Positions 9,284 through 17,920 of a stretch of DNA of 64,000 bases are shown piece after piece. This DNA is from Azoamicus ciliaticola. GTDB taxonomy: Bacteria > Pseudomonadota > Gammaproteobacteria > UBA6186 > Azoamicaceae. Position numbers and translations under genes: made by a program. The notes under the pieces are model-generated. The model had not been told where the DNA came from, did not search any database, and saw only the letters and a program-made list of their open reading frames with translations. Where the stretch lies: NCBI RefSeq assembly GCF_902860225.1, contig NZ_LR794158.1, forward strand, positions 228,521-292,520, in the 5' to 3' direction. Positions within the stretch are counted from its first letter, which is position 1, and each line of letters opens with the position of its first letter.

Positions 9284-10999
9284 ATGATAAAAACTATTAA
9301 AACAATATGCTATAGAGCAATTATAAAAAAATTTCCAATTTTACACAAACAATTAAAATTAAAAGATATAGATGTATCACAATCAAAAGACACTGCAAAA
9401 TATCATTTTCAATTTAATGGTGTTATGAAGCTGTCTCAATATACAAAAGAACATCCATTAAATATAGCAAAAAAAATACAAGAAAGTATAGAACAAATAA
9501 TATCAAACGAATTTTTAACTTCAGAAATAACACATCCAGGATTTATAAATTTCAAAATAAATCAAAAACTTATTAAAAAAAAATTAAACAAATTATTTAA
9601 AAAAATTAAAATAAAAAATAAAGAAAAAATAATAATAGACTATTCAAGTCCAAATATAGCAAAAGATATGCATGTTGGGCATTTAAGATCAACAATAATA
9701 GGCGATTGTCTTGCAAAAATACTAAAATACACAGGAAATACCGTAATTAAAATAAGTCATTTAGGTGATTGGGGCACACAATTTGGAATATTAATAAATT
9801 ATATAAAGAACAAATATAATACTCAAACAATTAAAAAATTACCGCTACAAAAATTATCAGAATTATACAAAGATGCTCAAAAAAAATTCGAAACTGATAA
9901 TAGTTTCAAAGAACATGCAAAAAAAGAAGTAATAAAACTTCAAAATAAGGAAAAAAATACGATAAACATATGGAAAGAAATAAATAAAATATCAAAAAAA
10001 GAATATAAAAAAATATACGACTTATTAAATATTAAAATAAAGTACAAAGGTGAATCATTTTATAATGATTTAATAAATCCATTAATAAAAAAATTTGAAA
10101 AAAAAAATATCATAGAAATATCTAATAATGCTAAATGTATATATATAGACGGAATGATAAACAAAGAAAATTTACCACTGCCATTAATAATAAAAAAATC
10201 TGATGGCGGATCAAATTATGCAACAACTGATTTAGCAGCATTATACTATAGAATAAAATATAATAAAGCAAATAAAATAATATATATAACAGATGTCGGG
10301 CAAAGCATGCATTTTAAAATGGTTTTTGAAGCAATTAAAAAAAGTGAAATAAATAAAAATACACACTTAATACACTTACCAATTGGGTTAATGCTAACTT
10401 CTGATGGGAAAAAAATTAAAACTAGATCAGGTGAATCTGAAAAATTAATATCTTTGTTAAAAAAAGCAATAAACTACTCAAAAAAAATACTAAAAAGTAA
10501 AAATAATAAAATTAACAAAACTATGTTAAATAATAGTGCAAAAATATTAGGTATAAATACAATTAAATATTCAGATTTATCTAATAAAATAGATCAAAAT
10601 TATATATTCGATTACAAAAAAATACTTCAATCTAATGGCAATACTGCATCATTTTTAAATTATGCATATGTAAGAATAAATAGCATAAGAAATAAAATAA
10701 GGGATAATAAAAAAATAGATGAAACTATTTTAAATCTACAAGAAAAAACAGAAATAGATTTAGCTGTACATTTAACACAGTATAATTATATAATAGAAAA
10801 AACAGAAGACGAATTAAATCCTAATATTTTAACAACATATTTATATAAATTAGCAGAAAAATTCCATTCATTTTTTCATGAATGTAACGTAATAAAATCA
10901 CAAAACAAAAACAGCAGATTATTACTTTGCAAAATAACAAGTAAAATTTTAAAAAGTGGAATGAGTTTATTGGGACTAAAAATAATTAAAAGAATGTAA
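9284..10999 (+). CDS. argS: Arginyl-tRNA synthetase
   Basis: This is a 571-residue class-I synthetase of normal length. The N-terminal additional domain is followed by the ATP-binding signature SSPNIAKDMHVGH (121-133; HVGH at 130-133) and then the HLGDWGTQFG block (159-168) typical of ArgRS. The second catalytic segment, SDGKKIKTRSGE, replaces a canonical KMSKS, as usual in this family. The C-terminal helical anticodon-binding domain contains the NTASFLNYAYVR stretch. It charges tRNA-Arg in the cytoplasm. It is transcribed away from the suf operon and leads a five-gene plus-strand cluster: ubiG starts 1 bp after its stop. Lysine content is extreme, as in the other plus-strand genes. Confidence 0.96.
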   Translation: MIKTIKTICYRAIIKKFPILHKQLKLKDIDVSQSKDTAKYHFQFNGVMKLSQYTKEHPLNIAKKIQESIEQIISNEFLTSEITHPGFINFKINQKLIKKKLNKLFKKIKIKNKEKIIIDYSSPNIAKDMHVGHLRSTIIGDCLAKILKYTGNTVIKISHLGDWGTQFGILINYIKNKYNTQTIKKLPLQKLSELYKDAQKKFETDNSFKEHAKKEVIKLQNKEKNTINIWKEINKISKKEYKKIYDLLNIKIKYKGESFYNDLINPLIKKFEKKNIIEISNNAKCIYIDGMINKENLPLPLIIKKSDGGSNYATTDLAALYYRIKYNKANKIIYITDVGQSMHFKMVFEAIKKSEINKNTHLIHLPIGLMLTSDGKKIKTRSGESEKLISLLKKAINYSKKILKSKNNKINKTMLNNSAKILGINTIKYSDLSNKIDQNYIFDYKKILQSNGNTASFLNYAYVRINSIRNKIRDNKKIDETILNLQEKTEIDLAVHLTQYNYIIEKTEDELNPNILTTYLYKLAEKFHSFFHECNVIKSQNKNSRLLLCKITSKILKSGMSLLGLKIIKRM

Positions 11000-11000
11000 A

Positions 11001-11678
11001 ATGAATGAAAAAAATATTTTTGACATAATATCAAAAAAGTGGTGGGATAAAAAAAATATCTGTCAGCCATTACATATAATAAACAATATAAGATTTAATT
11101 ATATAAAAAGCAAAACTAACATCATAAACAAGCATATTTTAGATTTAGGTTGTGGAGGCGGCATTCTAACAGAAAAATTAGCACACCATGGGGCTAAAAT
11201 AACCGCATTAGATAAATCAAAAGAACTCATAAAAATAGCCAAATCTAGGCTAATTTTTTCATCTATTAAAATAGATTATTTGAATATAGATATAATAAAT
11301 TTTCTAAAAAAATGCCAAACTAAATTCGATATAATAATATGTATGGAATTATTAGAACATATAGAAAATAAACAACCAATAATAAACTTATTAAAAAACA
11401 TACTAAATGAAAACGGAACAATAATAATATCTTCTTTAAATAAAAATATATTAACATATATTAAAATTATATTATTTGGAGAATTTATTTTTAAAAAATT
11501 ACACAAAAATACACATATATTTAATAAATTAATAAAACTTGATGAAATTAAAAAATATGAAAATAAATTAAAAATAACAGATATAAAAGAAATAAAATAT
11601 GATTCAATATTTAAATATTCAAAAATAAATAAAATACCAAAAATGAATTACATATTAACTTTAAAACATGTTGAATAA
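11001..11678 (+). CDS. ubiG: Ubiquinone biosynthesis O-methyltransferase UbiG
   Basis: This is a 225-residue SAM-dependent methyltransferase. The N-terminus carries the UbiG-specific pattern WWD (14-16), PLH.IN (23-28) and R.NYI, followed by motif I LDLGCGGG (47-54) and the acidic D71 of motif II. UbiG carries out the two O-methylations of ubiquinone synthesis. With ispB at 23.2-24.2 kb, it indicates that this organism makes at least part of its own ubiquinone, the electron acceptor of complex I encoded in the window. It is slightly shorter than the E. coli enzyme (about 240). Its 3' end overlaps modA by 11 bp. Confidence 0.92.
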   Translation: MNEKNIFDIISKKWWDKKNICQPLHIINNIRFNYIKSKTNIINKHILDLGCGGGILTEKLAHHGAKITALDKSKELIKIAKSRLIFSSIKIDYLNIDIINFLKKCQTKFDIIICMELLEHIENKQPIINLLKNILNENGTIIISSLNKNILTYIKIILFGEFIFKKLHKNTHIFNKLIKLDEIKKYENKLKITDIKEIKYDSIFKYSKINKIPKMNYILTLKHVE

Positions 11679-12399
11679 TTTAAAAAAAATAGCAATATTA
11701 TTTATAACAAGTTATATATTTAATGCATGTTCATCACAACAAATTAACATCGCTGTTGCAGCAAATTTTTTAACTACAACGCAAAAAATATGTTATTTTT
11801 TTGAAAAAAAATATGAAAAATGCATTATATCAATAAGTTCAGATTCTACATCTAATTTATTTACAAAAATTAAAAACAAAGCACCATTTAACATATTTAT
11901 ATCTGCTGACACAAAACACGCCAACATACTAGCAAAATCAAATTTTTACAAAAATAGAACACATACTTACGCAAAAGGTTATATAACACTAAGTAAAAAA
12001 CAAAAAAAAATTAAAAAACAAAATTTAAAATACATAAAAAATGAAAAATTTTTTACAATAAGTAATCCTAAACTTTCCCCATATGGAAAATCTAGTCACA
12101 ACTTTATTTTAAATCTAAAATTAAATCATAAAAAAATAATATTAGGCCCAAATATAAATCATACATTTAATCTTATAAATAATAATACATGTAACATCGG
12201 AATAAATTCCTTCTCGCAAAATATACAAAATAAAATAAAAAAACTTACATATTGGAAAATACCAAAATATTTGCATAAAGAAATTAAACAAAAAACCATT
12301 ATAATAAAAGAAAATAAAAATAAACAAAATAAACTTTTTTTTAAAAAAATAAAAAATAATAAAATAAGACACATAATAAAAACAAATGGATACAAATAA
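11668..12399 (+). CDS. modA: Molybdate ABC transporter substrate-binding protein ModA
   Basis: This is a 243-residue periplasmic binding protein. A basic and hydrophobic leader (about residues 1-22) is followed by the mature start INIAVAANF (27-35), typical of ModA. Also present are the S.DST..L substrate loop and FNIFISAD, matching the family pattern GAP.DvFiSAd. ModA captures molybdate (or tungstate) for ModBC. FNAC near residue 21 could be a weak lipobox, so lipoprotein anchoring is possible but uncertain. The protein is highly diverged and lysine rich. modB follows 5 bp downstream. A molybdate importer implies a molybdoenzyme elsewhere in the genome. Confidence 0.88.
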   Translation: MLNNLKKIAILFITSYIFNACSSQQINIAVAANFLTTTQKICYFFEKKYEKCIISISSDSTSNLFTKIKNKAPFNIFISADTKHANILAKSNFYKNRTHTYAKGYITLSKKQKKIKKQNLKYIKNEKFFTISNPKLSPYGKSSHNFILNLKLNHKKIILGPNINHTFNLINNNTCNIGINSFSQNIQNKIKKLTYWKIPKYLHKEIKQKTIIIKENKNKQNKLFFKKIKNNKIRHIIKTNGYK

Positions 12400-12404
12400 T
12401 AAAT

Positions 12405-13076
12405 ATGAATAAACTAATATTAGAACCACTATATTTATCATTATATTTAGCTTTTATAAGTTCATTTATATTAATAATATTATGCATGCCAATAGCTTGG
12501 TGGCTTGCAAAAACAAAAAAAATATTATTTAAAAAATTTATAGAAACAGTGATAGCTTTGCCACTAGTTTTACCACCAACAATATTAGGCTTTTATATTT
12601 TAATAATACTAAATCAAAATACAATCATAGGTAAGTTCTGGTTTAATTTATTTGGTTCCGACATTATTTTTTCAATGTCCGGATTAATAATAGGTTCAAT
12701 AATATATTCATTACCATTTGCAACGCAACCACTACAATTGTCATTTGAAAAAATAACAAAAAAAACTATAGAACAAGCACAAATATTACAAAAATCAAAT
12801 TTATTTATTATAATAAAAATAATTTTACCACTAATAAAAAATGGCATAATAAAATCATTTGTATTAAGTTTTGCTCATACATTAGGTGAATTTGGTGTAG
12901 TTTTAATGATAGGTGGAAATATTCCAGGGAAAACTCAAGTATTATCTATAGCAATATACGAAAAAATAGAACAGTTAGATTATTATTCAACTCACATACT
13001 ATCACTAATAACTTTACTAATATCATTTGTTATATTAATAATATTATTTAACATTAATGAAGAATATGAAACTTGA
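12405..13076 (+). CDS. modB: Molybdate ABC transporter permease ModB
   Basis: This is a 223-residue inner-membrane permease of normal ModB length with about five transmembrane helices. The N-terminal region has PIAWWLAKTK and then LPLVLPPTILGFY, a ModB hallmark. The cytoplasmic coupling loop (EAA-like) is EQAQIL...I..ILPLIKNGI, followed by the conserved FAHTLGEFGVVLMIGGNIPG, which is strongly diagnostic of ModB. It forms the channel for molybdate with ModC. Translation ends at a TGA at 13074-13076 inside the start region of modC, so the two are coupled. Confidence 0.95.
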   Translation: MNKLILEPLYLSLYLAFISSFILIILCMPIAWWLAKTKKILFKKFIETVIALPLVLPPTILGFYILIILNQNTIIGKFWFNLFGSDIIFSMSGLIIGSIIYSLPFATQPLQLSFEKITKKTIEQAQILQKSNLFIIIKIILPLIKNGIIKSFVLSFAHTLGEFGVVLMIGGNIPGKTQVLSIAIYEKIEQLDYYSTHILSLITLLISFVILIILFNINEEYET

Positions 13077-13710
13077 AGCTTTTTTTTATAAAAAACTAAA
13101 CACATTTACTCTAAATGTTACAATAAAAACAAATAATACAAATATAATAACAATATTAGGGGAATCAGGATCTGGGAAAACAACTCTGTTAAATTGCATG
13201 TCTGGGTTAATAATCCCAGATAAAAGTTTTTTTAAAATAAATGATGCAATATTTAACGATTCAAAAAAAAATATTTTTATAAAAACAAATAAAAGAAAAA
13301 TAGGTTACATACGTCAAACTCCAACATTATTCGCTAACTTATCTGTATACGAAAATATATGCATAGGACTAGCACCACAAAAAAAAAATAAAAACATAAA
13401 AAACTTAATAAACATTTTACAATTAAATAAAATATTAAAAAGAAAAATAACAAATTTATCTGGCGGTGAAAAACAAAGAGTTATGATAATGCAAATTCTA
13501 CTTATGGATCCAAAGATAATATTATTAGACGAGCCATTAACAAATCAAGATGAAAACATTAAAAAAATAATAATAAAATATATTAAACATTTAAATGAAA
13601 AATTAAACATTCCCATAATATGGGTATCACATAACATAAAAGAATTAGAATTAATATCAAAAAAAACATTATATCTTACAAAAGGGAAAATAATATATTC
13701 AAACTTTTAA
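13057..13710 (+). CDS. modC: Molybdate ABC transporter ATP-binding protein ModC, short form without regulatory domain
   Basis: This is a 217-residue ABC ATPase. Walker A is GESGSGKT (35-42), Q-loop Q87, signature LSGGEKQR (134-141), Walker B IILLDEP (154-160) and H-loop H192. The D-loop reads LTNQD where most importers have LSALD. Standard ModC has about 350 residues with a C-terminal molybdate-binding (MOP/TOBE) domain that mediates feedback inhibition. Here the protein stops right after the ATPase domain, and the convergent moeB-like gene overlaps the last 4 bp. Regulation by intracellular molybdate is therefore probably lost. An ATG at 13066 fits the family N-terminus about as well as the chosen start. 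Confidence 0.9.
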   Translation: MKNMKLEAFFYKKLNTFTLNVTIKTNNTNIITILGESGSGKTTLLNCMSGLIIPDKSFFKINDAIFNDSKKNIFIKTNKRKIGYIRQTPTLFANLSVYENICIGLAPQKKNKNIKNLINILQLNKILKRKITNLSGGEKQRVMIMQILLMDPKIILLDEPLTNQDENIKKIIIKYIKHLNEKLNIPIIWVSHNIKELELISKKTLYLTKGKIIYSNF

Positions 13711-14444
13711 TTACAAATATTACAATATTGTTTTTTATCAAATTTTAAAATTAAAAAATCTAAATTTTTAAAATCAAAAAATAAAATTTTGGACAACAAA
13801 GTATTATAATTATAATTATTATTTTTATTTAACAAAAACTTAACACACTCTATAGCCTGAAAAGCACCTATAGCTCCAGCAACTGGGCCTAACACTCCGT
13901 GTCCCAAAAAATTTACATACGAAAAATCTTTATATAAACAATTATAACATCCAAAATTACGTGAAAATATAGAAATACACCCATTAAAACCCAAGATAGA
14001 TCCGTATATAACGGGTATATTTAACTTAATGCCACATTCATTAACAAAAAACTTAGATTCTAAAGAATCGGTACAATCCAATATAACATCATAACTAATC
14101 ATAATATCTAAAAAATTATCACGTGATAAACGTTCATTATAAGTAAATATATTAGTAGTATTATTTATCTTTCTTAAAAAATCTTCAGCACAATAAACTT
14201 TGCTCTTGCCTAAATCAAAAATATTATACATAAATTGTCTATTCAAATTACTTAAATCGACTTTATCAAAATCAATAATTCCTAAAGAACCGATTCCACA
14301 AGAAGCAAGATAGACCAATGCAGAACTACCTAATCCACCAGCACCAACGCACAAAACCTTAGATTTCAAAAGTATATCTTGCCCCAAAATACCAATATCA
14401 GATAAAACAATATGTCTAATATAACGCTTATAAAAATTGTACAT
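13707..14444 (-). CDS. moeB: MoeB/ThiF-type sulfur-carrier adenylyltransferase (probably MoeB)
   Basis: This is a 245-residue E1-like enzyme, essentially the length of E. coli MoeB. The nucleotide-binding loop is GAGGLGS (34-40). The arginine-finger segment LSNLNRQ ends at Q70. DCTDS (123-127) follows, and a structural zinc site is formed by C166/C169 and C241/C244. MoeB adenylates the C-terminus of MoaD during molybdopterin synthesis; ThiF does the same for ThiS. I favour MoeB because the gene sits tail to tail with modABC and no thi gene is near, but the two families cannot be told apart with certainty from the sequence alone. Molybdate import plus MoeB would serve a molybdenum-cofactor enzyme. 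Confidence 0.88.
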   Translation of the reverse strand: MYNFYKRYIRHIVLSDIGILGQDILLKSKVLCVGAGGLGSSALVYLASCGIGSLGIIDFDKVDLSNLNRQFMYNIFDLGKSKVYCAEDFLRKINNTTNIFTYNERLSRDNFLDIMISYDVILDCTDSLESKFFVNECGIKLNIPVIYGSILGFNGCISIFSRNFGCYNCLYKDFSYVNFLGHGVLGPVAGAIGAFQAIECVKFLLNKNNNYNYNTLLSKILFFDFKNLDFLILKFDKKQYCNICN

Positions 14445-14446
14445 AA

Positions 14447-15118
14447 CTAATCATTATTAATAATACCCAAAATATTAAGTAAACTCAAAAAAATATTATA
14501 TAAACTTAAATACAAAGATATAGTAACATTAATATAATCGGTTTCTCCTTCATTAATGACAGAACTTATGTGATATAAAATGCTTGCTGATGAAAATATT
14601 ATAAAAAAACCCGAAATTAATACATGTAATAACTTTATATGAAAAAATAAATTAAAAATTATACAAAAAATAATAACTAAGCTTCCAACAAACAAAAAAT
14701 TAGATAAAAAACTAAAATTTTTCTTAGTTATAAAAACATAAAAAGATAACGACAAAAATATAACGCCAGTTAAAAATAAAGCCATAAATAAAATTTGTGC
14801 ACCATTTTTAACATATAAAAAATGATTTATATAAGGACCAATATAATATCCCAAAAAACCTGTTAATGCAAAAACAAAAAACAAGCTAAATACAGTCTTC
14901 TTAAAATATTCTATACAAAAAAGCAAAAATATATAAATAACAATCATCGGTAAGAAACCAACAGGTTTGGCAAATGATTTTATACTAATAAAAGCCATAA
15001 CGGCACTAAACAATATAGTGCTTGATAATAATAAATAAGTATTAACTAAAACTTTATTAATAAAAATAGAATCAAAACCACTTCGTCTTACCGAAAAAGA
15101 TCTAATATTATTATTCAT
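14447..15118 (-). CDS. BI-1/YccA-family integral membrane protein
   Basis: This is a protein of about 223 residues with seven predicted transmembrane helices. It shows the Bax-inhibitor-1/YccA pattern: an N-terminal cytoplasmic segment with RSFSVRR, a LTGFLGYYIGP stretch in the middle, and a C-terminal SLYLSLYNIFLSLLNILG motif, where the family has LYLdifNlFl..L. E. coli YccA modulates the FtsH membrane protease; other family members are calcium leak channels. I start at the ATG at 15118, because an AAGG ribosome binding site lies 9 bases upstream; a TTG three codons earlier sits too close to that site. It ends 2 bp before the moeB-like gene starts. Function here is not known beyond family membership. 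Confidence 0.85.
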   Translation of the reverse strand: MNNNIRSFSVRRSGFDSIFINKVLVNTYLLLSSTILFSAVMAFISIKSFAKPVGFLPMIVIYIFLLFCIEYFKKTVFSLFFVFALTGFLGYYIGPYINHFLYVKNGAQILFMALFLTGVIFLSLSFYVFITKKNFSFLSNFLFVGSLVIIFCIIFNLFFHIKLLHVLISGFFIIFSSASILYHISSVINEGETDYINVTISLYLSLYNIFLSLLNILGIINND

Positions 15119-15139
15119 AAAAAACAACCTTAAAAACTT

Positions 15140-15337
15140 TTAATAATTTTCATTATAACTATCATTAGATAAAAACATTGGCTGCAATAATATAATAACA
15201 TCTTCTCCATCTAAATTAAGTACATGTGTAATCAATTCCCCACTTAATTCATAGCCCTGTTCTAAAGCTAAAGCTATTTTATTTTCAAAGTCTTCAATAT
15301 TATCATCGCTTCCTTTAATAATTATACATGGCTTCAT
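15140..15337 (-). CDS. Small protein, DUF1737-like
   Basis: This 65-residue protein has a good ribosome binding site (AAGGAG, 4 bases before the ATG) that overlaps the end of gyrA, so it is probably translated. The sequence has the shape of DUF1737: a short strand (CIIIKG), a helix with alternating acidic residues (FENKIALALEQGYEL), then SGELITHV and a hydrophobic strand (VIILLQPMFL). The family has no established function. It sits between gyrA and the BI-1-like gene in one minus-strand run. The DUF assignment is by eye and tentative. Confidence 0.65.
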   Translation of the reverse strand: MKPCIIIKGSDDNIEDFENKIALALEQGYELSGELITHVLNLDGEDVIILLQPMFLSNDSYNENY

Positions 15338-17805
15338 AAAAGCTCCTTATCTATAGATTTTATACAAACTAATTTTTCATTTTCAGACAAACTTATTAAT
15401 GAAACACCAGTAGCCTTTCTACTAACACAAGTAATTTCATCAACCTTTATTCTGGATATTATACCAACATCGCTAATCAAAAGCAAATCATTATTAATAA
15501 AAACCATTTCAACATCAACTAAATTGCCGGTTTTTTTATTAATTTTAGTTCCTATAATTCCCTTACACCCTCTTCTTGTTATACTATACTCATCGCTTTT
15601 TATACGTTTACCATACCCATTTTCAGTAACAGCTAAAATATAACCATCTACACCAATAATAACAATAGATACAACAAAATCTAACGCTGCAAGTTTTATT
15701 CCCAAAACACCCTTAGAATTTCTACTTGAGCATTTAATATCTTTTACATGAAATCTAACAGCTCTACCAAAATTAGAAAATATAACTACATTATCAGAAT
15801 CTTCCACAATTTTAACTTTAACCAAAAAATCATCTTTAGCCAAATCAATAACAAAAATACCATTACTACGCTGATTTTTCAATTTCGTTAATAAAATTTT
15901 TTTAACAATACCTTTTTTTGTGATCATAAATAAATATTCATTATCACCATAATTCTTAACAGATAAAAAAACATTTATAATTTCTGCTGAATCCAACTTT
16001 AATAAATTAATTATAGGAATACCTTTGGATTGCCTAGTATATAATGTAAAATTGTGCAAATCAAGCCAATAAACTTTTCCAAAATTAGAAAAACATAACA
16101 GAACGCTATGTGTATCACAAATCAAAGAATTTTTAATAACGTCATTATCTTTTAAAGTAACAGCAATTTTACCTCTACCACCCTTATGTTGAACATTATA
16201 ATTTTTTAACAATTGTGCTTTAATATATCCAAAAGAAGACAATGTTATTACTATAAATTCTTTAACAACCAAATCTTTAGATAAAACATCATTAATGTTA
16301 TAAACAATTTTAGTTTTTCTAGGATCTCCAAATTTATTCTTAATAAAAAACAACTCATCTTTTATAACGGATTCTAAAACATTTTTATTATTTAAAATTT
16401 CATTATAAAGAGATACATCTTTCAAAATTCCAACATAATCTTCAAACAAATTTTCTTTTTCTAATTTTGTTAATCTACTTACTTTCATATCTAAAATAGA
16501 CTGTATCTGAATATTAGAAAATTTATATTTTTCTATTAGAAAATCTTTTTTATAAAAAGTAATACAACTATAATCCCAATCAATAAGTGAAAACTTACTT
16601 TTTATATCAGAAATATCATTTGATTTTACTATTAAATTTATTAATTTATCTAAATTATTAACAATAATACATAAACCTTCTAATAAATGAGCTTTATTTT
16701 GCGATTTCAAAAGATTAAATTTAGTTCTTCTATATATTACTTCTCTACGATGATCTAAAAAACATTTTATTATAGATTTCAAACCTAACAATTTTGGAAC
16801 ATTATCAACCAAAGCAACCATATTAACATTATAAGTAATTTGCATTTTTGTTTTTAAAAATAAATTATTCAATATAACATCTACATTTTTACTCTTATTT
16901 AAATAAATACACACTCTTAACCCATCTTTATCACTTTCATCTCTAATAGATTTAACTCCATCCAATAACCCAGAACTTAATAAAGAATGAAAAGATTCTA
17001 ATAGTTTGGATTTATTAACTTGATATGGTAATTCGTTTATTACAATACACGAATCATTCAAATGAGATTCAACATAAGTACTTGCTCTCAAAAAAAATTT
17101 ACCTTTACCAGTTTTATAAATATTTTTAATCTCTTCAGCACCAAAAATAATTCCAGAACTAGGAAAATCGGGTGCAAGAACACAAGTCATTAAATCATCA
17201 GTTGTAATATTACTAGAATTATTTAAAAATAATAAACAAGCATCAATTACTTCATTTAAATTATGTGGAGGAATATTAGTAGCCATTCCAACAGCAATAC
17301 CACACGAACCATTAACTAATAAATTTGGTATCATCGTTGGTAATACAACAGGCTGCTTTTCAGTGTTATCATAATTATCAACAAAATCAACAACAGAAAG
17401 CTCCAAATCTTTTAATAAAAACTCAGAAAATTCAGACATTTTAATTTCAGTATAACGCATAGCAGCAGGTGAATCACCATCAATAGACCCAAAATTACCT
17501 TGACCATCAATTAAAACATATCTTTGAACAAAAGGTTGAGTCAATCGAACTATACTGTCATAAACAGCAACTTCGCCATGAGGATGATATTTACCTATTA
17601 CATCACCAACTATTCTAGCAGATTTTTTATAATTTTTATCGAAAGTATTGTTTAATTCACGCATAACAAATAAAATGCGCCTATGCACAGGTTTTAATCC
17701 ATCTCTTACATCTGGAAGTGCTCTACCAACAATAACGCTCATAGCATAACTTAAATAAGAATTAATTAATTCATCTTCTATAAAAACTTCGTTTACCATA
17801 CCCAT
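15334..17805 (-). CDS. gyrA: DNA gyrase subunit A
   Basis: This is an 823-residue type-IIA topoisomerase subunit. The catalytic tyrosine is Y118 in AAMRYTE. The winged-helix and tower segments are followed by NLLVNGSCGIAVGMATNIPP. The C-terminal half carries a GyrA-box-like QHKGGRG and repeated GxxG blade motifs (R..KGIPI, RNSKGVLG, RRGCKGIIG), which favours GyrA over ParC. With GyrB it introduces negative supercoils. In the quinolone-contact helix the sequence reads YHPHGEVAVYD: the position equal to E. coli S83 is valine (V79) and that equal to D82 is glutamate, while the D87 equivalent is kept. An ATG two codons in (17799) is an equally good start. Neither has a clear ribosome binding site. 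Confidence 0.94.
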   Translation of the reverse strand: MGMVNEVFIEDELINSYLSYAMSVIVGRALPDVRDGLKPVHRRILFVMRELNNTFDKNYKKSARIVGDVIGKYHPHGEVAVYDSIVRLTQPFVQRYVLIDGQGNFGSIDGDSPAAMRYTEIKMSEFSEFLLKDLELSVVDFVDNYDNTEKQPVVLPTMIPNLLVNGSCGIAVGMATNIPPHNLNEVIDACLLFLNNSSNITTDDLMTCVLAPDFPSSGIIFGAEEIKNIYKTGKGKFFLRASTYVESHLNDSCIVINELPYQVNKSKLLESFHSLLSSGLLDGVKSIRDESDKDGLRVCIYLNKSKNVDVILNNLFLKTKMQITYNVNMVALVDNVPKLLGLKSIIKCFLDHRREVIYRRTKFNLLKSQNKAHLLEGLCIIVNNLDKLINLIVKSNDISDIKSKFSLIDWDYSCITFYKKDFLIEKYKFSNIQIQSILDMKVSRLTKLEKENLFEDYVGILKDVSLYNEILNNKNVLESVIKDELFFIKNKFGDPRKTKIVYNINDVLSKDLVVKEFIVITLSSFGYIKAQLLKNYNVQHKGGRGKIAVTLKDNDVIKNSLICDTHSVLLCFSNFGKVYWLDLHNFTLYTRQSKGIPIINLLKLDSAEIINVFLSVKNYGDNEYLFMITKKGIVKKILLTKLKNQRSNGIFVIDLAKDDFLVKVKIVEDSDNVVIFSNFGRAVRFHVKDIKCSSRNSKGVLGIKLAALDFVVSIVIIGVDGYILAVTENGYGKRIKSDEYSITRRGCKGIIGTKINKKTGNLVDVEMVFINNDLLLISDVGIISRIKVDEITCVSRKATGVSLISLSENEKLVCIKSIDKELL

Positions 17806-17920
17806 ATTTTAAAAAAAATACCTTAAAAAATATAAAAATATTATTTATCATTTAATATAAAAATTATATAATAAAAGAAAATAATTACAAATAATTTAAA
17901 AAAAACATATAGAAAAAACA

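Noticed and set aside
12142..12441. Hydrophobic minus-strand frames opposite modA
   Set aside because: Complement of lysine/isoleucine codons always gives F/I/Y-rich frames here; modA is the conserved gene.
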